Shown piece after piece: positions 43,736 to 53,665 of a stretch of 64,000 bases of DNA. Positions within the stretch are counted from its first letter, which is position 1. Each line of letters starts with the position of its first letter. The notes beneath the pieces were generated by a model. It had not been told where the DNA came from and made no database searches. It saw only the letters and a list, made by a program, of their open reading frames with translations. Source of the DNA: Bettongia penicillata ogilbyi (lineage: Eukaryota > Chordata > Mammalia > Diprotodontia > Potoroidae); NCBI GenBank assembly GCA_023548195.1, contig JAJHZJ010000336.1, forward strand, positions 496,001 through 560,000, given 5' to 3'. The translations under genes were made by a program, and so were the position numbers.

Positions 43736-44634
43736 AAAATGAGTAAGTCAAAGAACGAATTATAAAAACAATCAGCAAATTTGTTATAGAGAATGACAAG
43801 AATGAGACAACATATCAAAATTTGTGCAATACAGTCAAAGCAGAATTTAGGATGAAATTTATATTCTAAATGCTTACATCAAAATAGCAGGCCAATGAAT
43901 AGGGCATGTAATTTAAATAACCAGAAAAAGAACAAATTAAAAATCCTCAATTAAACACCAAAATGGAAACCCTGTAAATCAAAGGAGAGACTAATAAAAT
44001 TGAAAATAAAAAGACCACTGAACTAATAAACAAAACCTGAAGTTGTTTTTATTAAAAAATAAAATAGACAAACTATTTGTTAAATATATAAACAATTGGT
44101 TAATTTGATTTTTAAAATGAAAGAAAACCAAAATACATACATCAAAAATGAAAAGGTTGCATGTACTAGCAATGAAAATTAAATTAAAGCAATTATTAGG
44201 AGTTATTTTGCCCAAAATCCCAACAAATCTGGTAATCTAAGTAAAATGTTAGAATATTTGCAAAAATATTATAAATTACCCAGATTAGCAGAAGACTAAA
44301 TAGAATATTTAAATAAACCTGTCTTGAAAAAAGAAATTAAATAAGCCATTAATGAGCTCCCTAAGCAAAAAATCCCCAGAACCAGATAGATTCACAAGTG
44401 AATTCTACCAAACATTTAAAGAAAAATTAATTCCATTACTATATAAACTATTTGGGAAAATAGGCAAGAAAGAGTCCTACAAAATTTCTTTTGCAACACA
44501 AATATAGCTCTGATATTAAATCAGAAAAATCAGAAACAGAGAAATAAAACTATAAACCCATTCCCCTAATGAATATTGTTGTAAAAATTTTAAATAAAAT
44601 ACTAGCAAGGAGATTATAGCAACATAACACAAAG

Positions 44635-44826
44635 ATGATTCTCTTTGACCAGGTAGGATCTATACCAGGAATGCAGGAGTGGTTCAATAATAGGAAATCC
44701 ATCAGCCTAACTGACTATATCAATCACAAAACCAACAAAAATTATATTATTATCTCAAAAGATGCAGAAAAAGCTTTTGACAAAATACAAGTTATTCCTA
44801 CTAAAAAAAAACACTACAAAGCATAA
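44635..44826 (+). pseudogene. L1 ORF2 reverse transcriptase fragment
   Basis: 63 codons of the RT fingers/palm entry: [15 protein letters not shown], and then [17 protein letters not shown]. In intact L1s this leads to the F-A-D-D catalytic box, which is lost in the decayed part beyond the insertion. It is a remnant of the older plus-strand L1, not a gene. Confidence 0.9.
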
Positions 44827-44855
44827 GAATAAATGGAGTTTTCCTTAAAATCATA

Positions 44856-44869
44856 AGTTACATCTATTT
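44856..44869. repeat. Target-site duplication, left copy (14 bp)
   Basis: 'agttacatctattt' is identical to 47850-47863, with the complete ORF1-only L1 between. It is the signature of target-primed reverse transcription. Confidence 0.97.
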
Positions 44870-44872
44870 TTT

Positions 44873-44911
<39 letters not shown>

Positions 44912-44913
44912 TT
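44870..44913 (-). repeat. (TAAA)n 3' tail of the young L1
   Basis: On the plus strand (TTTA)n. About ten units follow four T. A tetranucleotide tail instead of pure poly(A) may have grown by slippage after insertion. Confidence 0.9.
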
Positions 44914-45928
44914 GAGCTTTTTACATTCATTTTCACAAATTTTTGGGTTCCAAATTTTCTCCCCTTTTATCCCCTCCCCCCACCCCAATACCCCAAGCAA
45001 TCTAATTTTCCCTATCTCCAATCTGTCCTCTCTTCTGTCATCCCTCCCTTCCCTTGTCTCCATCTTCTCTTTTTTCCTGTAGGGCCAGATGACTTTCTAT
45101 TCCTCATTAACTGTATGTCTTCTTTCCTAGTTGCAACAACAATACTAAACAATTGTTCCTAAAACTTTGAGTTCCAAATTCTCCCCATCCCTCCCTCCCC
45201 ACCCATTCCCTTTGGTACGGCAGGCAATTCATTATAGGCCATATCTGTGTAGCTTTGCAAATGACCTTCCTGATAGTCGTGTTGTGTAAGACTAACTGAA
45301 TTGCCATCCCTCCTAACCTGCCCCTCATTGTTTCTCTTCTGTCCTTTGATCCTGTCCCTCCCCAAGTATTGACTTTCAATTACTCCCTCTCCTCCCTTTG
45401 CCCTCCCTTCCATCGTCCCCCCCCAATATCTCCTTCTCCCCCGTTTTCTTATACTGTAAAATAGGTTTTCATACCAAAATGAGTGTGCATTTCACTCCTT
45501 CGTTTAGTCAAATGTGATGAGGGTAAACTTTTGTTTGTTTGTTTGTTTGTTTTTTTTTTCCTCAGCTCTCCTCTTTTTCCCTCCACTAAGAACATCTCCT
45601 ACTTGCCTCTTAAATGACATATAGTTACCCCCTTCCATTTCCCCCTCTTTCCTCTCACTACATTTCTCTCTCACCATTTACCTTAATTTCTTTTAAGGTA
45701 TGGTCCCATCCTATTCAGTTCAATCTGTGCTCTCTGTCTCTGCATGTGAATGCATGTGTGTATGTGTGTGCATGCGTGTACATGTGTATGTGTGGTCCCA
45801 CCAACCACCCAGATACTGAAAAGTTTTAAGAGTTAGAAATATTGTCCTTCCATGTATGAATGCAAACAGTTCATTTCTGGTAAGTCCCTTAATACTTCTC
45901 CTTGCTGTTTACTTTTGCATGCTTCCTC
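44914..45928 (-). other. 3' UTR of the young L1, with G-rich tract
   Basis: No reading frame of note on the element strand. At 44961-44994 the plus strand has five runs of four or more C separated by short spacers, giving a G-quadruplex-prone tract in the element RNA, as is typical near L1 3' ends. A second C-run lies at 45417-45440 and a (TTTG)n/T run at 45529-45560. The minus-strand frames of 84-90 codons (45107-45413) are not ORF2. Confidence 0.8.
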
Positions 45929-47035
45929 TCATTCTTGTGTTTGAAAGTCAAATTTTCTTTTCAGCTCTGGTTTTTTCATCAAGAATGATTGAAAGTCCTC
46001 TGTTTCATTGAAAGACCATATTTTCCCTTGAAGTATTATACTCAGTTTAGCTGGGTAGGTGATTCTTGGTTTCAGTCCTAGTTCCTTTGCCTTCTGGAAT
46101 ATCCTATTCCACGCCCTTCGATCCCTTAATGTAGAAGCTGCTAGATCTTGGGTTATCCTGATTGTATTTCCACAATACTGGAATTGTTTCTTTCTAGCTG
46201 CTTGCAAGATTTTTTCCTTGAGCTGGGAATTCTGGAATTTGGCCACAATGTTCCTAGGAGTTTCTCTTTTTGGATCTCTTTCAGGTGGTGATCGATGGAT
46301 TCTTTCAATACTTATTTTGCCCTCTGGTCCTAGAATGTCAGGGCAGTTTTCCTTGATAATTTCATGCAAGACGATGTCTAGGCTCTTTTTTTGATCATGG
46401 TTTTCAGGTAGACCCATAATTTTTAAGTTGTCTCTCCTGGATCTATTTTCCAGGTCAGTTGTTTTTCCCATGAGATATTTCACATTCTCTTCTATTTTAT
46501 CGTTCTTTTGGTTTTGTTTGGTGATTTCTTGGTTTCTCATAAAGTCATTAGACTCCATCTGTTCCATTCTAATTTTGAGAGAACTATTAAATTCAGTGAG
46601 CTTTTGAGCCTCTTTTTCCATTTGGCTCATTCTGCTTTTGAATGCATTCTTCTCCTCATTGGCTTTTTGAACCTCTTTTGCCAATTGAGTGAGCCTATTT
46701 TTCAAGGTGTTAATTTCCTCAGCATTTTTCTGGGTCTCCTTTACCAAGATATTGACCTTTTTTTCATACTCTTCTTGCATCTTTGTCATTTCTCTTCCCA
46801 GTCTTTCCTCCACCTGTCTAACTTGCTTTTCAAAATCCTTTTTAAGCTCTTCCAAGGCCTGAGCCCACCCAACACCCCCCTGGGGTGTCTGGGGTACTGA
46901 GGCCCCGCCCTCCACATCTTTCCCTGATGGGAAAAATACGTTCTCGTCCTCCCCATCAGATCCGAAGGTCGGGATCATTTGCATTTGTTGGAAAAAACTC
47001 TCCAAAGTCTTATTTTTCTTCCCCTTTCTAGGCAT
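45929..47035 (-). CDS. L1 ORF1 protein (RNA-binding nucleic-acid chaperone)
   Basis: 368 codons, uninterrupted from ATG to stop. Family role: ORF1p binds its own L1 RNA as a trimer, forms the cytoplasmic ribonucleoprotein and acts as a chaperone in reverse transcription. Visible parts: basic start with K/R in residues 3-9; a low-complexity Gly/Pro linker at 21-56; a long heptad coiled coil at about 57-195 (rich in E, K, Q, with L/M spacing); an RRM from about 198, opening R-R-D-N-L-K-I-M-G-L-P-E (200-211), with E-R-I-H-R at 244-248; and a C-terminal domain from about 291 with the conserved Y-P-A-K-L-S at 327-332. The length is near that of other mammalian ORF1p (human about 338), so the coiled coil is somewhat longer. 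The first ATG after the 5' UTR is used. No ORF2 follows. Confidence 0.92.
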   Translation of the reverse strand: MPRKGKKNKTLESFFQQMQMIPTFGSDGEDENVFFPSGKDVEGGASVPQTPQGGVGWAQALEELKKDFEKQVRQVEERLGREMTKMQEEYEKKVNILVKETQKNAEEINTLKNRLTQLAKEVQKANEEKNAFKSRMSQMEKEAQKLTEFNSSLKIRMEQMESNDFMRNQEITKQNQKNDKIEENVKYLMGKTTDLENRSRRDNLKIMGLPENHDQKKSLDIVLHEIIKENCPDILGPEGKISIERIHRSPPERDPKRETPRNIVAKFQNSQLKEKILQAARKKQFQYCGNTIRITQDLAASTLRDRRAWNRIFQKAKELGLKPRITYPAKLSIILQGKIWSFNETEDFQSFLMKKPELKRKFDFQTQE

Positions 47036-47849
47036 TTTCCCAGCCAGTTACTTGATTTCTGAGATTCCTTTCCACCCCGCCTGGATCCGCCAGCTAGTGC
47101 TTGGCCTCTGAGATTCAAATGCGCTTTCCCGCGGCAAACTTTAGTTCTGGCGCAAGGGTGGGGGCAGGGCCGCCTTCTAATCTTGGGCCTTCAGGGGCTT
47201 TCTGCAGAGACTTTCAGGAATGGAGCGGGTGGGGGTGGGGGGCCCCGCCTGCTGTGCTCAGCTCCCTTGGGGGTTTTATTCAGAGGCGTTCAGCAGTAGA
47301 GCAGGGTGGGGGCAGGGCCGTCTCAGGTTGGAAAGACCTTCAGTATTGAAGATCCTACCTGCTGCTGGGGGATTCCTGAGTCCCGGGTTGTTGCAGCCTC
47401 AGCCGCCCGCCCACGCCTCTGCCTCCGCCGCTTCCTGCCCCCGTCTCTGCCGCAGCCGCTTCCTCCCGAGGGGGCCCGAGTCACGGAGGCGCTCCGCTCC
47501 CCTCCCCTATTGCAGCTTTCTTTCTTACTGACCTGTGGCTTCTGTGGGCGGAGGGACTTTCCTGGCTGCCGGAGCTTCCCCCGGAGCTTCCCTCTCTGAA
47601 GTCTGCTGGGTCAGCTTCTCTGGGTCGCGGCCAGGGGTGGGGGTGGGGTCCGCTTTCCGGAGTGCGATGGACCCCGGGGACGGCTTTCCCGGGTTCAGTG
47701 GAACGGAAATCTCTTCCCCTATGTTTATGCACCCCCTGCAGAGATTCAGAATTTATGGGGATCTCCTTTTACCTCAATTCCATGGGTTGTGGGTTCGGAG
47801 CTCGTAAATGTGCGTCCTTCTACTCCGCCATCTTGGCTCCGCCCCCCCC
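47036..47849 (-). promoter_or_regulatory. CpG-rich 5' UTR/internal promoter of the young L1
   Basis: Much richer in G+C and CpG than the surrounding window. The far end (element position +1) carries 'ccaagatggcgg' (plus strand near 47825-47836), a YY1-type site at the place where L1s keep one. Nearer ORF1 a G-rich motif 'gggtggggg' recurs at 47156, 47227 and 47304, i.e. at 71 and 77 bp spacing, with related flanks, suggesting three degenerate tandem monomers. Plus-strand open frames of 67-103 codons here arise from GC-richness and are not genes. Confidence 0.75.
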
Positions 47850-47863
47850 AGTTACATCTATTT
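47850..47863. repeat. Target-site duplication, right copy (14 bp)
   Basis: 'agttacatctattt', identical to 44856-44869. The older L1 ORF2 resumes immediately after it. Confidence 0.97.
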
Positions 47864-48639
47864 AAAGTCAGCAACATGCATTATCTGCAATGTATAATGC
47901 CAGGCTTCCCAAAAAGATCAGGATGAAACAAGGATTTCCGTGACCACAACTATCATTCCATATTGTACTAGAAACATTAGCTATAGCAGTAAGAAAAGGA
48001 AAAGAAATTGAAGAATAAAAATAGGCAATGCAAAACTATCATGCTTTGCAAGTGATATGATAGCATACTTAAGAGAATCAAATAAAAAAACTAGTTGAAG
48101 CAATTAACTTTAACAAAGTTGTGGAATATAAAATAAACCCACATAAATCACTAGTATTTCTGTATATTACCAACAATGTTCAGCAAGAAGAGATAGAGAA
48201 ATTCCACTTAAAATAGCTATAGACAATACAACTTACTACGGCAAACCCAGGAACTATATAAACACAAATACAAAACACTTTTCACTCAGATAAAGATGGA
48301 TCTAAATAATTGAAGAAATATTATTTACTCATGGGTAAGCCAAGCCAATATCAGTGCCCTATCAATCAAACTACCAAAAATATACTTTTTTAGAGCTAGA
48401 AAAATACTAATAAAATTCATCTGGAACAACTAAAGGTTAAGAATATCAAGAAAGTAAATGAAAAACATGAGAAGGTGGTCTAGCAGTACCAGATTTCAAA
48501 TGGTATATTACAAAATGATAATCATCAAAACAATCTAGCACTGGCTAAGAAATAAGAATGGTGAATCAATGGAATAGATTAGGTACGTAATACACAATGG
48601 TAAATGATTACAGTAATCTAGTGTTTGATAAAGCCAAAG

Positions 48640-49200
48640 ATCAAAGAAAAAAGAAAAGGATTTATGTGTACAAAATATTTATAGCAACTCTTTTTGTGAT
48701 AGAAAAGAATTAGAAAAGGAGGGGAAGCCCATCAACTGAGGAATGGCTGACCAAGTTGTGATTGTGATGGAATACCACTGTGCTATAAGAAATGACAAGC
48801 AGCACGGTTTCAGAAAAGCCTTGGAAGACTTATACGATCTGATGCAGAGTGAGGTGAGGAAAACCAAGAGAACACCATACAATAACAGCAATTTTGTACA
48901 ATGATTAATCATGGGTGATATGACTATTCTGATCAAAGCAATAATCCATGACAATTCTAAAGGACATATGATGGAAAATACTATCCACCTGCAGAGAATG
49001 AACTGATGGAGTCTGAGTACAGATTAAAATATAATTTTTTCACTTTATTCTTCTTATTTTTTTGCAATTTGGCTAATATAGAAATGGATTTTGCATGATT
49101 TCACATATATAATTGATATAACATGTCTTGCCTTCTCAAAGGGAAAGAAAAAAATTTAAATGAAAGTGAAAAATAAATGATCAATTTAAAAAAAAAATAG
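48640..49200 (+). pseudogene. L1 ORF2 C-terminal remnant and 3' end
   Basis: Read with stops ignored, the frame gives F-I-A-T-L-F-V-I-E-K-N then P-S-T-E-E-W-L-T-K-L and Y-E-M-T-S-S, the pattern found at the end of mammalian ORF2 (human: F-I-A-A-L-F-T-I-A-K-T-W). Then comes an AT-rich 3' UTR with an A10 tail at about 49188-49198. Confidence 0.8.
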
Positions 49201-49204
49201 AGAA

Positions 49205-49275
49205 TGGTTAAAAAAATGAGATTGGACTAGATGATCACTACACCCCATCTTACTCTAATGTCATATGTTTCTGTG
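49205..49275 (+). mobile_element. MIR-like SINE, right part
   Basis: 'gagattggactagatgatca' and 'ttactctaatgtcatatg' continue the SINE broken at 43040. Confidence 0.6.
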
Positions 49276-50210
49276 TTTCTCTGACATCTCCAAGTCAGTT
49301 TTTCTTCTCTCTTTGGCCATACTCTGATTTGTCAGAGCACAACGTATGTGGACCAAGAAGCCACAACAGCTTGTCATGCTGTCTGGTTTTCTGCCTGGAG
49401 AGAAGTATGAGTCAACTGGCTAGAGATCTGTAAAGTGGTCAGTTTCTGAGTTTCTTCACAAAGCTGTAGTCACTTTTTGGAACCATGTGGTTCTCTCAGC
49501 AGGTTCCAGGTGACACTAGAGCAGTCCGTATTCATTCACAGCTGCTGCGGGGTTTATCCAGGGCACCTATTATCTAATTGTCACTAATGTTCTATGGACT
49601 TAACTCAGCTCTGAACTTGCTAGATGAGGCCTGACTGTGGAGAAGAGGATAATAATGGGAATATATTTCCATGTGAAAATTCATGAATAAGCAGCAAGAG
49701 CCCTGTTTATTAAAATGCACATGCAGATAAACAATGAGTAGAGTTCCAGGAATAATTGCAGAGTTTCCACGGCTACAGAAAAACTAGTCCCTTTGTCAAC
49801 ACCCCATTGTTCTATTTATACCTTAGGAGCAGTTGCACCACATTGCTATAAATATAATAGAAACTCATTCATTGCAACCCAATTCATGTGCACCGAGTGC
49901 CATCGTGTTCAAGGGCTGACGAGCAGCATGGAGACAGTCAAAAGCAGCCAAACCCAGTCTACCAACAGTGACTTCCGGTCACCAGGAGAGATGAGACAGG
50001 ATAGAGACAGAAGGGGAATAGGAAGCAATTAACAGCTCTACTCTATTTTCTAAGATTATCTAAATAGCAGCATAGATTGGAGCTAAGTCTGCCAGCATCT
50101 TCCTTTTAAAGAGGGAAATATTTTTCACCTGTTGAAAGGTGCTTCTCTCTCTGTATTCTATGTTCTTTAACCTCAGATTGAATCCTATACAACTTGGCTT
50201 AATTTCTAAT
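49276..50210. other. Unique block, no gene seen
   Basis: About 930 bp without repeat landmarks. The open frame at 49793-50032 has no recognisable content. Confidence 0.4.
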
Positions 50211-50214
50211 AAGA

Positions 50215-50622
50215 GTAGGTCATGATTTATATGGCATTTTTGTGCAGCCAGAAAACATTTCACACATATTATTTTGTTTAAGCTGCAGGTAACAAACTAG
50301 CATGTAGCATGCCCTTAATAAGTGTTTACTAACTGATTAACTGATGTGAATTTGAGTAGAATTATTCTCATTCTGCAGGAGAGAAAGCCTAAGTCCAGAG
50401 AGCGTAAAGGATATATGCAAAATCATGCATATAGTAAGCAGTGAAGTAGGACTTAAATCCAATTTATAGGATCAAAGATTTACAGATGGTCAGAATCCCT
50501 GAGGCCAACTAGTTTAAACCCTCATTCTACAAATACAGAAACTGGCGCCCAAAGAGGTTTTGACTCACACAACATCACACAGGTAGTATCAAAAGTAACA
50601 TGTGAACTCAGTTCCTTTGTCT
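50215..50622 (-). mobile_element. MIR-type and THER-like fragments
   Basis: 50215-50465: 'atttcacacatattattttg', 'gcccttaataagtgtttact', 'aagtaggacttaaatccaat'. 50466-50622: 'ggatcaaagatttacagatg', 'ctagtttaaaccctcattct', 'cacacaggtagtatcaaaag'. Both reverse. Confidence 0.6.
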
Positions 50623-50625
50623 CCA

Positions 50626-50872
50626 AGGGCAGCTAGGTGGCACAGTGGATAGAACGTTGACTTTGAAGTCAAGAAGACCTGAATTCAAATCTGGCCTCAG
50701 ACACTTACTGGTTACATGACCATGGGCAAGTCACTTAACTCTGTTTGCCTCCGCTTCCTCATCTGTCAAGCTGGAGAAGGAAAGGGCAAACCACTCCACT
50801 CCCTTTGCCAAGAAAACTCCAAATGGGGTCACAAAGAGTCAGACGTGACTGAAACAACTGAAGGACAACAAC
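50626..50872 (+). mobile_element. tRNA-derived marsupial SINE, full length, little diverged
   Basis: 'gggcagctaggtggcacagt', 'cctgaattcaaatctggcct', 'ctgtttgcctccgcttcctc', 'aaatggggtcacaaagagtc', 'agacgtgactgaaacaactg', ending at 'gacaacaacc'. It is among the closest copies to the family consensus in the window. Confidence 0.92.
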
Positions 50873-50912
50873 CAACCTCTGACTCCATGTTCGAGGTCCA
50901 CTCCCCAACCAG

Positions 50913-50995
50913 GTAAGGGTCCCATTTGAAGCAGTGGCTAATGCAGGTTGGGAAAAAGCAGGAACAGAAAGCTGAGATCACACACTTGACTAGTT
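50913..50995 (+). repeat. ~80-bp segment repeated at 53038
   Basis: 'gggtcccatttgaagcagtg', 'gctaatgcaggttgggaaaa' and 'agcaggaacagaaagctgag' correspond base by base, with about 20% differences, to 53038-53115. Presumably two fragments of one unnamed dispersed repeat. Confidence 0.6.
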
Positions 50996-51194
50996 TTCTT
51001 AGTGCCTTTTCTATTGTTTTGCTCCATTCACATCCATAGATGAATTCAAACCATACATAATCCATATAGATGAAAAATGTTTCCATACTTAAGTTCCCTA
51101 AGGGGATGAAATCAGAGTTCTATCCATATATTGGCATATGTACCTCAATATTCTCACTTAAAATGCATAGCCCTTTATGTTTAAAAAACATTGT

Positions 51195-51460
51195 TTTTAC
51201 AGGCAACTGGGAAATAATATATACAGGCAATAGGGTATAGAAATCTCTCTTGCCCTACAGGAAAACAGAAGGGGAAGGGGATCAAGAGAAAGTGGGGGTG
51301 ATAAAATGGAGGGCAGATTGGAGGAAGGGGCAATCAGAATGCCCACCATCTTGGGGTGTCAGAAGAGGAGAAAAGAAGAGAAAATTTGAAACTCAAAACT
51401 TTGTGGCAGTGAATGTTGAAAACTACAAATAAATAATTTTTTAAAAAAGAATTAATAAAC
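51195..51460 (+). mobile_element. L1 3' end (5'-truncated)
   Basis: 'ggcaactgggaaataatata', 'ctctcttgccctacaggaaa', 'ggggtgataaaatggagggc', 'gaaaatttgaaactcaaaac' and an A-rich tail: the marsupial L1 3' UTR as I remember it. No ORF2 is included. Confidence 0.75.
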
Positions 51461-52170
51461 AAATGCAGAAAGGCAAAAATCTTAAATAATTTTACAGCTT
51501 AAAATATATTTACGATTAAGAAAGTAAATCCTAATTTTAAAAATGCAGCCCTAAATAATGAATAAAAATTACATCCTCAATAAGGAAAGAAAAACATTGT
51601 CCTCCACTCATTTTCTCTCCAAGGTACTGGCCAAAAGTACTCTCTGTGGCACTGCTCTCCTTAAGTAACCTCACTAATGGCACCCTAACCTTTAAGTCAT
51701 AACCTCACATTCTTTTCCCTGAACTTCCAGGACAAGGTTAAATCATCTGCAAAAACACGAGTACACATAAGGAAGAAGGTGCTTAATGTAATATCCCATT
51801 CCAGATGCAGCTCCATATGCTTCTGAAAAATCAGATTAATTAAGGAGTTTAACACAGAGAATTTTAAAAAAATAAGGTCTCTGTTAGAACGCCTCTCTCT
51901 ATCTGCTCTGGGCCCTGGAATTCTATCCAATTCAATGCCAAAGGAAAGAAAATGGTAATTAATAAGAGGATTAAGGTCTGGGGAGTAAGTAAGGAGAAAT
52001 CCATATTCATCAGCCAAACAGCATCTGTGTTAGAAGGTAGACCTGCAGCTTCTGGGACCATGGGGCAAGGCCTTCAGAAAATTGTGGACCATATTCACTG
52101 CAGACAGTCTGCTTTCCCCAGAAGTCGCATTTTACATAGGATAGGTGTGATTTCATCTCCTTAAAGGCTG
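51461..52170. other. Unassigned, A-rich at the left
   Basis: Nothing recognised. The minus frame 51697-52017 (106 codons) is unsupported. Confidence 0.4.
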
Positions 52171-52422
52171 CTATTGTTCAGTCTTTTCAGTTGTGTCCAA
52201 CTCTTCATGACCCTATCTAGGGTTTTCTTGGCAAAGATACTATAGTTGCTTGCTGTTTCCTTCTCCAGCTCACTTGATTGATGAGGAAACTGAGGCAAAC
52301 AAAGTCAAATAACTTGCCCACAGTCACATAAATTGTAAGTATCTGACACTAGATTTGAACTTAGTAAGTCTTTCTGACTTCAGACCCTGCACTCTATCCA
52401 TTGCACCACCTAACTGTCCATC
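52171..52422 (-). mobile_element. tRNA-derived marsupial SINE, full length
   Basis: Reverse: 'gttcagtcttttcagttgtg', 'cttcatgaccctatctaggg', 'gaggaaactgaggcaaacaa', 'tctatccattgcaccaccta'. Confidence 0.88.
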
Positions 52423-53261
52423 CTTGATAGCTGACATGTTTTATTTGTAGACAGAGGAGGATCCGTCTGTATGATGTGATTCCTTCCCTCTTAGCCCACG
52501 TAAGACACCTGCCCCAACACTCAAAATTTAACTGTTAAAGAGTTTCAATCCTATAACTGAAGTCTGATCCCTGTTAAAATACAAATACCCTGGAAGAGGT
52601 AACCCTTTAAACTGTTATCACTCACTGACATGAGTTTATCAGATCTGTTCCTAAAAGCGGTTCTAATCCCAGAAAATAGAGGAAGATCATTTGTCCCTGA
52701 AGGCTGTGAGGAGAACAGATTACAACAAAAGCATCTTCATGCCTAGAACACTGGAATAATTTAATCCAAGGATCTTAGGGCTATTGTATAGTGAACAATA
52801 TTCCCGAACTAAGAGGAAAGTTGAATTGTATGACTTCTAAGTCATACAATAAGTGATTCTATTTCCAAGTCCCTACTAATGACTCAACCAATGACCAGAT
52901 TCCAGGCCAACTAAAGAAAATAGACAATCCTTTGTGTTATTTTAGAGATTTACTGTCCAACCCAAAGGTGCTACCCCTGATCGTTAACGGAAGGTTGATG
53001 AGATATGATGAGTCAGGGACCCTACCTGACCATGCACAGGGTCCCTCTTCAGTTAGTGGCTGAAACAGTTTGGGAAAGAGCAGGAACAAAGAGCTGGGAT
53101 CTTACTTCTGCTACTGGATGTCTTTCATCAGCCTTTCAGAGAGGAAGATGGTGAAAAAATTGTTGAAGAATATATTCAGAGAATAGGAAATTGAAGACTT
53201 GCAAACTATTGTAGAGAATAAGAAAAACACTGACATCATTCAAAGGAAAAACCAATCAATT
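52423..53261. other. Mostly unique; holds second copy of the 80-bp pair at 53038-53115
   Basis: No gene or known repeat. A small duplication of 'ttctaagtcatacaat' type phrases lies near 52830-52850. The paired segment 53038-53115 ('gggtccctcttcagttagtg') matches 50913-50995. Confidence 0.4.
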
Positions 53262-53400
53262 TAGAATCAGATAACTTGGACTCCACTGCTTTGTTACTGA
53301 TATTGGTCAAAAGTCTCTTCTCTTGGAAACCTCAATTTCTTCATTTGTGAAGGATTGAGGGTTGCACTAGTTGACCTCTGAGGTTATAGGTATAAACCAA
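53262..53400 (+). mobile_element. MIR fragment
   Basis: 'taacttggactccactgctt', 'aaacctcaatttcttcattt' and 'gttgacctctgaggttatag' in forward order. Confidence 0.6.
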
Positions 53401-53665
53401 GCAACCTCTGACACTATACCTAAGAAGGTTGTGTTGTAAATTACATGGAATTGTATAAATGAGCTCCTCCTAGTAGCTTCAGAAGCTGCGAAATTCTACC
53501 AGGACCAATTCTTACCCTGAACTTTTGCTCCATTCCAATGCACAAGGTATAGAATCAAGAACACAAAAAGACATATGTGGTAGGAAAAAAAACAAAACAC
53601 TCTATCTTCCCTCTCACTGGGAAGGACTCACTACAATTTTCTATATAATCTGGCCCTACAGTCCT

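Larger units (their letters stand above)
44870..47849 (-). mobile_element. Young L1-type element with ORF1 but no ORF2 (half-L1, HAL1-like)
   Basis: 2980 bp between perfect 14-bp target duplications. In its own sense (minus strand) it has a G-rich start 'ggggcggagccaagatggcg', an 814-bp GC-rich 5' UTR (47036-47849), an intact ORF1 (45929-47035), about 1 kb of 3' UTR (44914-45928) and a (TAAA)n tail (44870-44913). Because the 5' start, the tail and both duplications are present, it is not 5'-truncated, yet no ORF2 coding sequence occurs anywhere. Such ORF1-only L1 derivatives are known as HAL1. It would need ORF2 protein from another L1. Confidence 0.88.
43041..49200 (+). mobile_element. Old L1 with internal deletion, itself interrupted twice
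   Basis: 5' UTR-like start at about 43041-43365 ('accaaaatggtggagtagaa'). A deletion junction near 43366 leads straight into the end of the ORF2 endonuclease (S-D-H-N-A-I-K-I, about 43378-43405). The RT follows at 43736-44869 (e.g. G-S-I-P-G-M-Q near 44650 and A-E-K-A-F-D-K-I-Q near 44767), resuming at 47864 after a younger insertion (Q-G-F-P near 47930). The ORF2 C-terminus and 3' UTR lie at 48640-49200. Many stops, so the element is dead. Inserted: a SINE (43489-43735) and another L1 (44870-47849). Confidence 0.85.

Noticed and set aside
46059..46900. Plus-strand frames of 111 and 130 codons
   Set aside because: They lie antisense to the intact L1 ORF1 and are shadows of it.
47101..47865. 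Cluster of open frames on both strands (67-103 codons) in a CpG-rich island, looking like a gene promoter with a first exon
   Set aside because: The island is the 5' UTR of the L1 that ends at the target duplication. Long frames follow from high GC.
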